From positions 1 to 33,218 of the forward strand of contig CALKXE010000062.1 of assembly GCA_938003955.1 (NCBI GenBank): a stretch of DNA of 33,218 nucleotides, given 5' to 3'. Of the stretch, positions 25,901 through 33,218 are shown one piece after another. The notes under the pieces were generated by a model. The model was given only the letters and a program-made list of their open reading frames with translations, was not told the origin of the DNA and searched no databases. A program made the position numbers and the translations under genes. The DNA is from an uncultured Saprospiraceae bacterium (GTDB taxonomy: Bacteria; Bacteroidota; Bacteroidia; Chitinophagales; Saprospiraceae). How positions within the stretch are numbered: position 1 is the stretch's first letter; every line of letters begins with the position of its first letter.

Positions 25901-27664
25901 ATGGCCGAAAAGGATCAAAAAAAACAAGACTTAGATTTAAAACTCCTAGGATGGGTATTGGCTAAAGCCAAGCCTTATAAGAATCTATTTATTTGGACGA
26001 TATTCTTAGCTGTAATTTTAGCACCTATAAGCACTATCCGTCCCTACTTGATAAAAGAAATGGTTGACAATTATATCATGGTCAATGATGTAGGAGGATT
26101 GACCAATATGGCGATGCTATATGTTATAGTTGTGCTAGCCAATGCAGTCCTAAGGTATTTCTTCATATACTCTGCAGCTCTACTTGGGCAATCGGTCATC
26201 AAGGATCTCCGAATTCAAGTATATAATACGATAACTAGTTATAAACTAAGGTTCTTCGATCAGACACCTATTGGAACCGTTACTACTCGGACAATCAATG
26301 ATATTGAGTCGATCAACATGGTATTCGAACAAGGCGTGTTGACAATAATCGCTGACCTCCTTGCTGTCTTTGCAGTAATAGGTATTATGTTCTATACGAG
26401 TTGGAGATTGACATTGATTTGTCTTTTGACTTTGCCATTCTTGATTATCGCTAGTTATATATTCAAGGAGAAGGTAAAAGCTTCATTTCAAGTAGTGAGA
26501 ACTCAGATATCTAAGATGAATGCATTTCTCCAAGAGAGAATCTCAGGTATGAGAGTTGTTCAGATATTCAATGCTGAACAGCAGGAAATGAAAAAATTCA
26601 AAGAGATTAACAAGAAGTACACCCAAGCCAATCTAAATTCTATCTTTTATTATGCAGTATTTTTTCCAGTGGTAGAATTTATATCTGCACTGGCATTAGC
26701 ATTAATGATATGGTTAGGTGCAAGAGCTTACCTAGATGATCAAGTATCTTTTGGAGCATTGGTCGCATTTCCGATTTACTTAAATCTACTATTCAGACCC
26801 GTGCGGTTATTGGCCGATAAGTTCAACTCTCTTCAGATGGGGCTTGTTGCAGCTGATCGCGTGAAAAATGTAGTAGATGCAAATGAAGTGATCGAAAATC
26901 ACGGTTCGACAAAAGTCGAAAGCCTCAAAGGAGAAATAGAGTTCAAAAACGTACACTTCGCATATGACGAGAAGAATTTTGTTCTGAATAATATATCACT
27001 TAAGATCAATGCAGGTGAGACATTAGCCATTGTAGGAAGTACTGGTTCTGGTAAGAGTAGTATCATCAATGTACTTAATCGATTCTATGAATATCAAGAA
27101 GGTAGTATTACGATTGATGGAATTGATCTTAGAAAGTATGATTTACCCAATCTAAGAGAACGGATATCTATTGTTCTTCAAGATGTATTTTTATTCAATG
27201 GAAATGTAGCGGATAATATCACGTTACGTGATGAATCAATAAGTTTAGAGACTGTCAAAGAAGCAGCAAAAACTATCGGGGCCCACGTATTCATAGAAAA
27301 CATGCCTGATGGATATGACCAAAAGATAATGGAACGAGGTAATAATCTCTCTGTTGGTCAACGACAGCTGATATCATTCGTAAGGGCTTTGGTTTTTAAT
27401 CCTGATATCTTAATACTGGATGAAGCCACTAGTTCTATAGATACGGAGACAGAATCCATCATACAGCACGCTATTGAGAAATTGATCCAAAAAAGAACCT
27501 CTATCATAATAGCGCATAGGCTATCTACCATACGTCACGCAGACAAGATCATGGTGATGGACAAAGGGAACATTGTTGAATTTGGTTCGCATGAAGAACT
27601 ACTACAAAAGGAGGGCGGCAGATATAGAGAACTTTATGAGATGCAGTTTGTGGAAGGGGTTTGA
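25901..27664 (+). CDS. ABC exporter, fused permease and ATPase (MsbA/MdlB type)
   Basis: This 587-residue half-transporter has six membrane helices in the N-terminal permease domain (about 25-310) and a C-terminal ATPase domain. The Walker A motif is GSTGSGKSS (379-387), the Q-loop is in IVLQDVFLFNG, the signature is NNLSVGQRQ (481-489), Walker B is ILILDEATSSID (D507, E508), and the H-loop is AHRLSTI. It would act as a homo- or heterodimer exporting lipid or drug-like compounds from the inner membrane. No partner gene is adjacent, so a homodimer is possible. I start at ATG 25901 rather than the in-frame TTG four codons earlier. The promoter is unclear: a partial box TATCTTCG lies at 25872-25879. 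Confidence 0.94.
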   Translation: MAEKDQKKQDLDLKLLGWVLAKAKPYKNLFIWTIFLAVILAPISTIRPYLIKEMVDNYIMVNDVGGLTNMAMLYVIVVLANAVLRYFFIYSAALLGQSVIKDLRIQVYNTITSYKLRFFDQTPIGTVTTRTINDIESINMVFEQGVLTIIADLLAVFAVIGIMFYTSWRLTLICLLTLPFLIIASYIFKEKVKASFQVVRTQISKMNAFLQERISGMRVVQIFNAEQQEMKKFKEINKKYTQANLNSIFYYAVFFPVVEFISALALALMIWLGARAYLDDQVSFGALVAFPIYLNLLFRPVRLLADKFNSLQMGLVAADRVKNVVDANEVIENHGSTKVESLKGEIEFKNVHFAYDEKNFVLNNISLKINAGETLAIVGSTGSGKSSIINVLNRFYEYQEGSITIDGIDLRKYDLPNLRERISIVLQDVFLFNGNVADNITLRDESISLETVKEAAKTIGAHVFIENMPDGYDQKIMERGNNLSVGQRQLISFVRALVFNPDILILDEATSSIDTETESIIQHAIEKLIQKRTSIIIAHRLSTIRHADKIMVMDKGNIVEFGSHEELLQKEGGRYRELYEMQFVEGV

Positions 27665-27852
27665 TTGAGAATAAATCAATATTGAATTAACTCGTTTATT
27701 ACAAACAAAATAAACTAACAAGATAAGGCGCTACAATGCTAACCTAACTTGCCAAAGACTTCTATATTAGACCAAATCATTTTACGTTTTGGTAAAATCT
27801 CTTTAGATAGATGGACTACTTTTATAAACTTAAAGCTTAAAATTAAATAATT
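27665..27852. other. Intergenic region upstream of the FG-GAP gene
   Basis: No gene is present. TACTTTTA at 27817-27824, with TTTG at 27788-27791, forms a weak promoter candidate for the next gene; the spacer of 25 bases is longer than usual. Confidence 0.3.
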
Positions 27853-29214
27853 ATGAAACCAATTACAATAGCATTGTTTTGCTTAATTTCTATTGTTTGT
27901 TTGAACGCACAGGAAGTTACTTTTGATGAACCATCCATATTGTTTGAACATCCACAGAATGCAGGAAATGGGACACAGTTTTCTTACCCCTTTATTCCTT
28001 TTGATTATAATAGTGATGGAATCACGGATTTTGCGGGTTCTGGGTTCGCAGAGCAGTATGTTTACAAGGGTTTAGTCAACAGTGAATTTGAACCAATAAA
28101 ACTAACATGGTCTCAAGCTCCAATCAAAATTATAGATTGGAATAATGATGGAAAAGACGACGTGGTTTTTGAAAGGCACATAATAATAACTGGAGAGAAT
28201 GATGAATTTCCATTATTAAATCCTTCAATTCCTTTTGGTGAAACTATTGTAGATGTAGCTGATCTAAATAATGATCAGCAACTTGATCTTATCACAATAG
28301 AGAGAATTACTTTCGGAGCCAACCCTATACATTTCTACCTCAACATCGGTAATGATGAATTTGAAAAATCTACGTTTATAACAACAGGAGAAAATGAAGT
28401 TGTAGTTGCTGGGGATATTTCTGGAGATGGAATTCCTGATCTAGTTGTAGGAGCATCTGCTACTGATATTTTTATAAACCAGGGAGATGCTACATTCATT
28501 GAGGAGGATATTCTTTTGTCAAATGGCGAAAAAGGAATGATACTTATAGATCTAGATAATGATGAAGATCTTGATCTAGTTCTTGGTACAGGAATAATAA
28601 AAGCATACCTGAATGAAGGCGGCACAATAGATAAATCACAAGAGATTGAAATTTTCAGTCCAGCCGAAATGATTACTTCGGGAGACCTCAACAATGATGG
28701 TTTTAATGATTTCGTTTCACTTTATTTCGCAGACACTGCAATGGTTGTACAAGTAGGCATGAATGACGGGCAAGGAGGATTTCCTTTTCAAAGCACAGAA
28801 ATATTTAGATTTCCTAGACTCTCTACAATTGGCATCCCACGACCAGAAGTGATGAGAAATAATCTACTGATTTATGATATAAATAATGACGGAAAAAATG
28901 ATATCGTATACACAGATGGGTTTTCTGATACAAAGACTGTTAATTGGGTGGAGAACACTACAGTAACAAGTACTAAAGAAATTTACGAGAATACATCAAT
29001 AATTATCTTCCCTAATCCGAGTTCTGATCGTATAAGTATTGAATCTTCAATTGATCACGATTCCTATACCATACTTTCATCTAATGGAGCCATAGTATCA
29101 AGAGGGCTAGATATTGATAATATTGATATTTCAAAATTACCAAAAGGCATCTATTCTATTGCTTTGCTCAAACGAGATAAAAATGTATGTCTTAAATCAT
29201 TTTTAAAGATTTAA
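27853..29214 (+). CDS. T9SS-exported FG-GAP/VCBS repeat protein
   Basis: This 453-residue protein has a signal peptide at about 1-19 (IALFCLISIVCLNAQ). Seven Asp-rich loops recur at regular spacing: DYNSDGITD, DWNNDGKDD, DLNNDQQLD, DISGDGIPD, DLDNDEDLD, DLNNDGFND and DINNDGKND. These are the calcium-binding loops of FG-GAP/VCBS repeats, predicting a seven-bladed beta-propeller. The C-terminal ~75 residues (IIIFPNPSSDRISIES, then KLPKGIYSIALL and a final KSFLKI) form a T9SS type A sorting domain. It should be exported by T9SS to the cell surface or medium. There is no catalytic domain, so a binding role is likely but its ligand is unknown. Confidence 0.9.
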   Translation: MKPITIALFCLISIVCLNAQEVTFDEPSILFEHPQNAGNGTQFSYPFIPFDYNSDGITDFAGSGFAEQYVYKGLVNSEFEPIKLTWSQAPIKIIDWNNDGKDDVVFERHIIITGENDEFPLLNPSIPFGETIVDVADLNNDQQLDLITIERITFGANPIHFYLNIGNDEFEKSTFITTGENEVVVAGDISGDGIPDLVVGASATDIFINQGDATFIEEDILLSNGEKGMILIDLDNDEDLDLVLGTGIIKAYLNEGGTIDKSQEIEIFSPAEMITSGDLNNDGFNDFVSLYFADTAMVVQVGMNDGQGGFPFQSTEIFRFPRLSTIGIPRPEVMRNNLLIYDINNDGKNDIVYTDGFSDTKTVNWVENTTVTSTKEIYENTSIIIFPNPSSDRISIESSIDHDSYTILSSNGAIVSRGLDIDNIDISKLPKGIYSIALLKRDKNVCLKSFLKI

Positions 29215-29249
29215 TGATTATATCAACCCTAGTTGAAATTCCCCTTTAG

Positions 29250-29287
29250 TTCTTGCATTTATCAAAATACAATGCAAGAATAATTTT
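29250..29287 (+). terminator. Probable terminator of the FG-GAP gene
   Basis: TTCTTGCATT (29250-29259) pairs perfectly with AATGCAAGAA (29271-29280) and is followed by TAATTTT. The loop of 11 bases is long and the T-run is interrupted, so efficiency is uncertain. Confidence 0.55.
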
Positions 29288-29373
29288 ACAATCCAAAATG
29301 TTCGCCCATTACCAAAACTTTAACTCCATTTTTCACCCAAAACACAATCATTTTATAATATAAGCTGTTAAAG

Positions 29374-29405
29374 TTGCGATATGTATCTTATCAATTCTAT
29401 TTTTG
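29374..29405 (+). promoter_or_regulatory. Promoter of the BatA-domain gene
   Basis: TTG at 29374-29376 and TATTTTTG at 29398-29405 are separated by 21 bases, a full match to the Bacteroidota consensus. The ATG at 29413 follows only seven bases later, so the mRNA would be leaderless or nearly so. This also rules out the in-frame TTG at 29374 as the start codon. Confidence 0.65.
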
Positions 29406-29412
29406 CACACAT

Positions 29413-31440
29413 ATGCAGTTTCTATATCCAACATTTCTTTGGGCTCTTGCAGCCATCGTTATACCGATCATTATCCATCTGTTTTATTTCAGACGGTTCA
29501 AGAAGGTATACTTTACCAATGTAAAATACCTCCAGGAAATAAAGGAGGAGACAAGCAGTAGAAACAAAATCAAGAATCTACTTATCCTTTTATCTAGGAT
29601 ATTAACAGTGGCCGCTTTGGTATTTGCTTTTGCACAGCCATTCATCCCACAAGGTGATTCTGTAAAAAAAGGAAACAATGCAGTAAGTGTCTTTATCGAC
29701 AATTCGTTTAGTATGCAGGCGACACAAGAGAATGTCCCGCTGATCAATATTGCCAAAGAAAAGGCAAGGCAAATCATCAATGCATATAGTGAAGAAGATA
29801 AGTTTCAGATATTGACCCATGCATTCGAAGGTAGGCATCAGAGATTGGTATCAAAGGAAGATGCACTCGCCTTAATAGATGAGATCAACATAACACCTTC
29901 GGTAAGACCACTATCAAAAGTGGCAAGTCGTCAGAAACAAGCGGTAAATAATCAAGAAGAAAATGAGATCCTTTATTTAATATCTGATTTTCAAAGTTCT
30001 ATAAATGACCTTGCAACATATACAGATACTACAGCTGAGCTCAATCTACTCCCTCTTCAAGCTATACAAGAAAAGAATGTAAGTCTTGATAGTGTATGGT
30101 TGGAGTCGCCAGTTCCTATGGTAAATCAGAATAACAAACTATTGGTAAGAATCACCAATCACAGTGACGAAGAAGCGGAAGGGATAAGACTAAGCATGCT
30201 CAAGGATGGTCAAGAAAAACCTGAGGGCATATTCAACATACCCGCTAGAACTTCAGTGACAGACACAATAAACATGTCACTCCTCAAAGCTGGATGGCAC
30301 ACCGCAGAATTACAAATATCAGACTACCCTATCCAGTTTGATGATAAGTTTTTCATATCGGTAAATGTCCCTGAAGAAATAAATGTTCTGTCTATCAACG
30401 ATGGATTACAGAATAGATACTTGACCGCATTGATCAATGGGTTGAATTCATACAACCTCACCAATCAAAATCAAAACAAGGTTGATTATGCTAAAATAAA
30501 GGACTTTGACCTTGTCATTCTAAATGACATGAGGGATATATCCTCTGGTCTTGCTTCAGAGTTAGACAACTTCATTGTGAATGGAGGTAACGTATTGGTC
30601 TTCCCCTCAGCGAATGCCAGCCAAAGTTCTTACAATAACTTTCTAAACACGCTCGGAGCGAACAACTTACAAGGACTCGAAACAGATAAAAAGACAGTAT
30701 CAAGTATCAATAAGGATGAATTTATATTCAAAAATGTATATGAATATGTAGGTAGAAACATCACATTACCTACAACAAACAGAAGCTGGAAACTGACAAA
30801 CTACCAAAGCAGAGCTCAAGAATCATTACTGCGGTACAGAGACGGCTCTAACTTTCTTGTTAAATACGTTAGAGGTAATGGTCACTTATACTTATGTACA
30901 AGTCCACTAAACAATAAAGATAACGACCTAGCACAAAATGCGGAAATATTTGTACCGATGCTCTATAAAATGGCAATAGCTAGTACCAAAACACAAAAAA
31001 TAAGCTATACGATCGGTCAAGATGAAATCATAGAAGCCGAAAACAAAATAAGCTCTGGAGATCTCGTTTATAAAATCAATGGTCTCGAAGAGTTCATTCC
31101 AGGGCAAACGAATCTAGGAAACAAGATTCTCTTGGATGTAAATGATCAAGTAACCAAAGATGGATTTTATACTTTGAATCTCGATAAAAATAAAATTTCC
31201 GATTTGTCATTTAACTATGATAGAAAAGAGAGTAATATGATGGTTACATCATCAAAAATGATGGACGAGCTCGCAAATTCATCATCGGTAAAATTACTCG
31301 ACGGATCTCTTAAAGCAGAATTCTCAACCTACATAAATGAAAAAGATAAAGGTATTGTCCTTTGGTGGTGGTGCCTTATCTTAGCATTAATATTTTTAGC
31401 CTTCGAGACATTATTGCTCAGAATATGGAGCGAGAAGTAG
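29413..31440 (+). CDS. BatA-domain / vWA-like inner-membrane protein
   Basis: This 675-residue protein has the hallmark N-terminal double-membrane-helix BatA domain: FLYPTFLWALAAIVIPIIIH, then the basic FRRFKKVYFTNVKYL segment and a second helix around 53-72. A von Willebrand A-like domain follows (about 85-200) with the metal site FIDNSFSM (DxSxS). After a long beta-rich periplasmic region with a glutamine amidotransferase-like/flavodoxin-like stretch (LVILNDMRDISSGLASELDN), it ends in one C-terminal helix (LWWWCLILALIFLAFETLLL). Such proteins in Bacteroidota are related to the Bat (aerotolerance) proteins but are separate from the moxR-bat operon, and are often found near a dihydroorotase-like gene, as here. 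Their biochemical role is not established. The chosen start is ATG 29413. Confidence 0.87.
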   Translation: MQFLYPTFLWALAAIVIPIIIHLFYFRRFKKVYFTNVKYLQEIKEETSSRNKIKNLLILLSRILTVAALVFAFAQPFIPQGDSVKKGNNAVSVFIDNSFSMQATQENVPLINIAKEKARQIINAYSEEDKFQILTHAFEGRHQRLVSKEDALALIDEINITPSVRPLSKVASRQKQAVNNQEENEILYLISDFQSSINDLATYTDTTAELNLLPLQAIQEKNVSLDSVWLESPVPMVNQNNKLLVRITNHSDEEAEGIRLSMLKDGQEKPEGIFNIPARTSVTDTINMSLLKAGWHTAELQISDYPIQFDDKFFISVNVPEEINVLSINDGLQNRYLTALINGLNSYNLTNQNQNKVDYAKIKDFDLVILNDMRDISSGLASELDNFIVNGGNVLVFPSANASQSSYNNFLNTLGANNLQGLETDKKTVSSINKDEFIFKNVYEYVGRNITLPTTNRSWKLTNYQSRAQESLLRYRDGSNFLVKYVRGNGHLYLCTSPLNNKDNDLAQNAEIFVPMLYKMAIASTKTQKISYTIGQDEIIEAENKISSGDLVYKINGLEEFIPGQTNLGNKILLDVNDQVTKDGFYTLNLDKNKISDLSFNYDRKESNMMVTSSKMMDELANSSSVKLLDGSLKAEFSTYINEKDKGIVLWWWCLILALIFLAFETLLLRIWSEK

Positions 31441-31542
31441 TAATCAAGTAATCTGGCTTAATTGTAAACTTCATTAACTAAACTTTAGCGACCAGAGGAA
31501 AATTAAGAGCGTTGGATAAATATAAATTTTTATTTAGAGATC
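31441..31542. other. Spacer before the facing repeat array
   Basis: AT-rich and non-coding, without an obvious terminator for the BatA-domain gene. The next hairpin-forming DNA is the facing array at 31597-31800, which could serve to stop or process the transcript. Confidence 0.3.
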
Positions 31543-31611
31543 ATGAAACAAGCATTAGACACACAAGAAGATGATAGAATCGTGGCTTTAAAAACATTTT
31601 GTAGAAATTGA
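31543..31611 (+). other. Short 22-codon open frame running into the repeat array
   Basis: ATG at 31543 opens MKQALDTQEDDRIVALKTFC and two more codons (RN) before TGA at 31609-31611. Its composition is protein-like, but it ends inside the first repeat unit. It could be the N-terminal remnant of a gene interrupted by the array, or chance. No family is recognised. Confidence 0.2.
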
Positions 31612-31800
31612 TTGGCTTTTGTAGAATATATTGACTGGCTTTTGTAGAATTTATTGGCTGACTTTTGTAGCATTTATTGGCTGGCTTTTATAGCATTTCA
31701 AAGAAATGCGGGAAAACAGTCAAAAGAAATGCAGAAAAACGATCAAATTCAGGAAAAACAATCAAATCCAGAAAAACGATCAAATGTGGAAAATACGATT
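31597..31800. repeat. Two facing short tandem arrays forming a large imperfect palindrome
   Basis: The left arm has units beginning TTTTGTAG at 31597 (20 bases), then 31617, 31640 and 31663 (each exactly 23 bases, ending TTGRCTGGC or similar) and a partial unit at 31686. The apex is GCATTTCAAAGAAATGC (31693-31709). The right arm has five units of about 18-23 bases beginning AAATGC, AAATGC, AAATTC, AAATCC and AAATGT, each followed by a purine run and a CAGTC, CGATC or CAATC end. A left-arm unit read on the opposite strand gives AAATGCTACAAAAGCCAG, so the right-arm units are diverged reverse complements of the left-arm units. The unit lengths are not multiples of three, so neither arm is coding. 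An RNA across it would fold into one long bulged hairpin. Confidence 0.8.
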
Positions 31801-31846
31801 CAACTTAAATCGATGATCTTTTTACAAGAAATAAAATTTTAACCAT

Positions 31847-33115
31847 ATGAAATACCTCATCAAAGATTGTAAGATTGTAGATAAACGATCAAAACTCAAT
31901 GGAAAAAGAGTGGACATCTTAGTTGAAAAAGGTAAAATTGCTAACATAGGCAAAAATCTCAACAACGATAAGGCAAAGGTAATCAAAGGAAAAAATCTAT
32001 GTGCGTCAATAGGATGGATGGATATAGGTACACATCTCGGAGAACCCGGATATGAACACAGAGAAACATTTGAATCTCTAACCGAAGCCGCATTAGCTGG
32101 CGGATATACTGACTTGGTGACAATGCCGCAGTCGATCCCAGCCATCCAATCAAAAGCACAAATCAAGAATCTAATCCTTACCGGCCAATCAATGGGAGTC
32201 GACATACACCCTCTAGGCGCGCTAAGTAATGATCTAAATGGAGATAATATAACAGAATTCGTAGATATGCATCATGGTGGTGCTGTGGGGTTCACTGACG
32301 GATTAAAACCGGTAGCTAAAGGAGGACTTATACTCCGTGCATTACAATATGTAAAATCGTTTGATGGTGTAATCTTGCATCATCCAACAGATGAATCTAT
32401 CTCAAATGGAGATCTTATTCATGAAGGTTCTATAAGTACTAGCATGGGTATGAAGGGAAGTCCATCATTAGCAGAAGAACTAACTGTTTATAGAGATATA
32501 CAACTCAATTCTTATGCTGAATCGAAGTTATGTCTTCACATGATAAGTGCAGCCGATTCAATTTCAATTATAAAAAATCAGAAGAAAAAAGATCAAAATG
32601 TCACTAGCGGTGTATCATATCTGAATCTTATAAAAACACATGAAGACCTTACTGATTTTGATTCTAACCTGAAAGTAAAACCTATTCTCAGAAGTACAAA
32701 AGATAGAAAAGCATTACAGAAAGGATTATTGGATGATACGATAGATTATATTTCAAGTAATCATGTACCCCTAGAAATTGAGAAAAAACACTTAGAATAC
32801 CCATATGCTTCTCATGGAGCAATCGGACTGGAAACTACTTTTGCAGCCCTTAATACATATGTTGCATCATCCGTAGATCTAGACACTATAATTGAGAAAC
32901 TAACAACAGGCCCCAGATCAATATTCAATATTGAAATGCCATCGATTGCTGTAGGTGAAGTAGCAAAGCTAACTATCTTTGATCCCTCAATTGAATGGAC
33001 CTATGAAGAACAATCTATAAAATCAACTTCAAACAATAGTCCATTTATAGGCGATACATTTACTGGAAAAGTAAAAGCAACTGTGAATGGAAGTAAAGTA
33101 TATATAAGTAATTGA
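31847..33115 (+). CDS. Dihydroorotase-like amidohydrolase with degenerate metal site
   Basis: This 422-residue cytoplasmic protein has the full length and fold landmarks of class I dihydroorotases (pyrC type), which make dihydroorotate in pyrimidine synthesis. The landmarks are an N-terminal beta-sandwich part (KDCKIVDKRSKLNGKRVDIL), SIGWMDIGTHLGEPGYEHRE, KVKPILRSTKDRKAL, and the C-terminal GAIGLETTFAAL ... GPRSIF. However, key residues are missing. The DxHxHxR motif reads D59-I-G-T-H63-L-G65, so the first His and the Arg are both Gly. The usual 'PHHL' histidine pair is replaced (SGVSYLNL), and 'DHAPH' reads NHVPL. It is probably inactive as a dihydroorotase, serving as a structural partner (for example of aspartate carbamoyltransferase) or with another activity. 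A canonical pyrC elsewhere in the genome is expected. It lies downstream of the facing repeat array. Confidence 0.82.
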   Translation: MKYLIKDCKIVDKRSKLNGKRVDILVEKGKIANIGKNLNNDKAKVIKGKNLCASIGWMDIGTHLGEPGYEHRETFESLTEAALAGGYTDLVTMPQSIPAIQSKAQIKNLILTGQSMGVDIHPLGALSNDLNGDNITEFVDMHHGGAVGFTDGLKPVAKGGLILRALQYVKSFDGVILHHPTDESISNGDLIHEGSISTSMGMKGSPSLAEELTVYRDIQLNSYAESKLCLHMISAADSISIIKNQKKKDQNVTSGVSYLNLIKTHEDLTDFDSNLKVKPILRSTKDRKALQKGLLDDTIDYISSNHVPLEIEKKHLEYPYASHGAIGLETTFAALNTYVASSVDLDTIIEKLTTGPRSIFNIEMPSIAVGEVAKLTIFDPSIEWTYEEQSIKSTSNNSPFIGDTFTGKVKATVNGSKVYISN

Positions 33116-33218
33116 TAATAATCGATAATTGCAATTCCTCTCTCATTTCGATTTCTAAACCACCTTCATCGAAAAAATAGCCATTTTTAACCCATAATTT
33201 ATATATTTAGATTTTAAA
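33116..33218. other. Right edge of the window, non-coding
   Basis: The remaining 103 bases are AT-rich and show no gene, hairpin with T-run or repeat. Confidence 0.3.

Noticed and set aside
25777..25965. Plus-strand frame overlapping the ABC exporter start
   Set aside because: It lies in the repeat cluster and overlaps the exporter in another frame; it has no domain.
29413..31440. Full aerotolerance (bat) operon
   Set aside because: Only a single BatA-domain protein is present; moxR, batB to batE and the DUF58 gene are absent, so the locus is not the bat operon.
31597..31800. CRISPR array
   Set aside because: Units follow each other directly with no unique spacers, the units diverge, and the array inverts in the middle. 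There are no cas genes in the window.
31654..31842. Plus-strand 62-codon frame through the facing arrays
   Set aside because: Repeat periods of 23 and 18-19 bases shift the frame between units, so the frame is not maintained by the repeats. The peptide looks like translated repeat DNA.

Overview
The window looks like a chromosomal segment of a Bacteroidota bacterium, most likely from the Saprospiria/Saprospiraceae side of the phylum (inference from gene content only). The reasons are an AT-rich composition, Bacteroidota-type promoter boxes (TTTG, about 19-21 nt, TAnnTTTG), a multi-domain secreted protein and an FG-GAP protein that both end in type IX secretion (T9SS) C-terminal sorting domains, an S46 peptidase, a BatA-domain protein, and a degenerate dihydroorotase of the kind found in this phylum. 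I see no rRNA, tRNA, CRISPR array, prophage or complete insertion sequence.

Layout. 1-280 holds a small palindromic element. 281-712 is an unknown small cytoplasmic protein. 876-3512 (minus) is a two-gene operon of exported thioredoxin-fold proteins with helical-repeat C-termini. 3885-6641 is a secreted repeat protein that appears cut short inside its third module; nine bases after its stop lies an antisense relic of another copy of the neighbouring thioredoxin/TPR gene. 7175-7942 is a lone PAPS-type sulfotransferase. 8053-9099 (minus) is rlmN. 9674-10270 is a SPOR-domain membrane protein behind a very good sigma-54 promoter. 10856-17581 encodes a 2241-residue cell-surface protein (Ig/HYR-like modules, dockerin-like, cohesin-like, T9SS domain). 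17582-18440 is an intergenic stretch with dispersed repeats. 18441-20606 (minus) is a membrane pyrophosphatase, 21001-23046 (minus) an S46 peptidase, 23216-24928 a phosphohexose mutase, 25014-25535 (minus) a third exported thioredoxin-like protein, 25901-27664 an ABC exporter, 27853-29214 a T9SS-exported FG-GAP protein, 29413-31440 a BatA-type membrane protein, and 31847-33115 a dihydroorotase-like protein with lost metal ligands.

How it fits together. Most genes stand alone with their own promoter and terminator; the only clear operon is the thioredoxin pair. Themes are the cell envelope and the exported proteome: T9SS cargo, exported redox proteins, peptide digestion and membrane energetics. 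The housekeeping genes (rlmN, hppA, sugar mutase) are intact and ordinary.

The most unusual structures are non-coding or decayed. At 31597-31800 two short tandem arrays face each other and are approximately reverse complements of each other. A sigma-54 promoter with an upstream dyad precedes the SPOR gene. A perfect dyad covers the -33 region of the giant surface gene. A repeat family is shared by the intergenic regions at about 17.7-18.1 kb and 25.7-25.8 kb. The truncated surface gene abuts a thioredoxin-gene relic at 6642. I found no convincing new defence or mobile system in this window.
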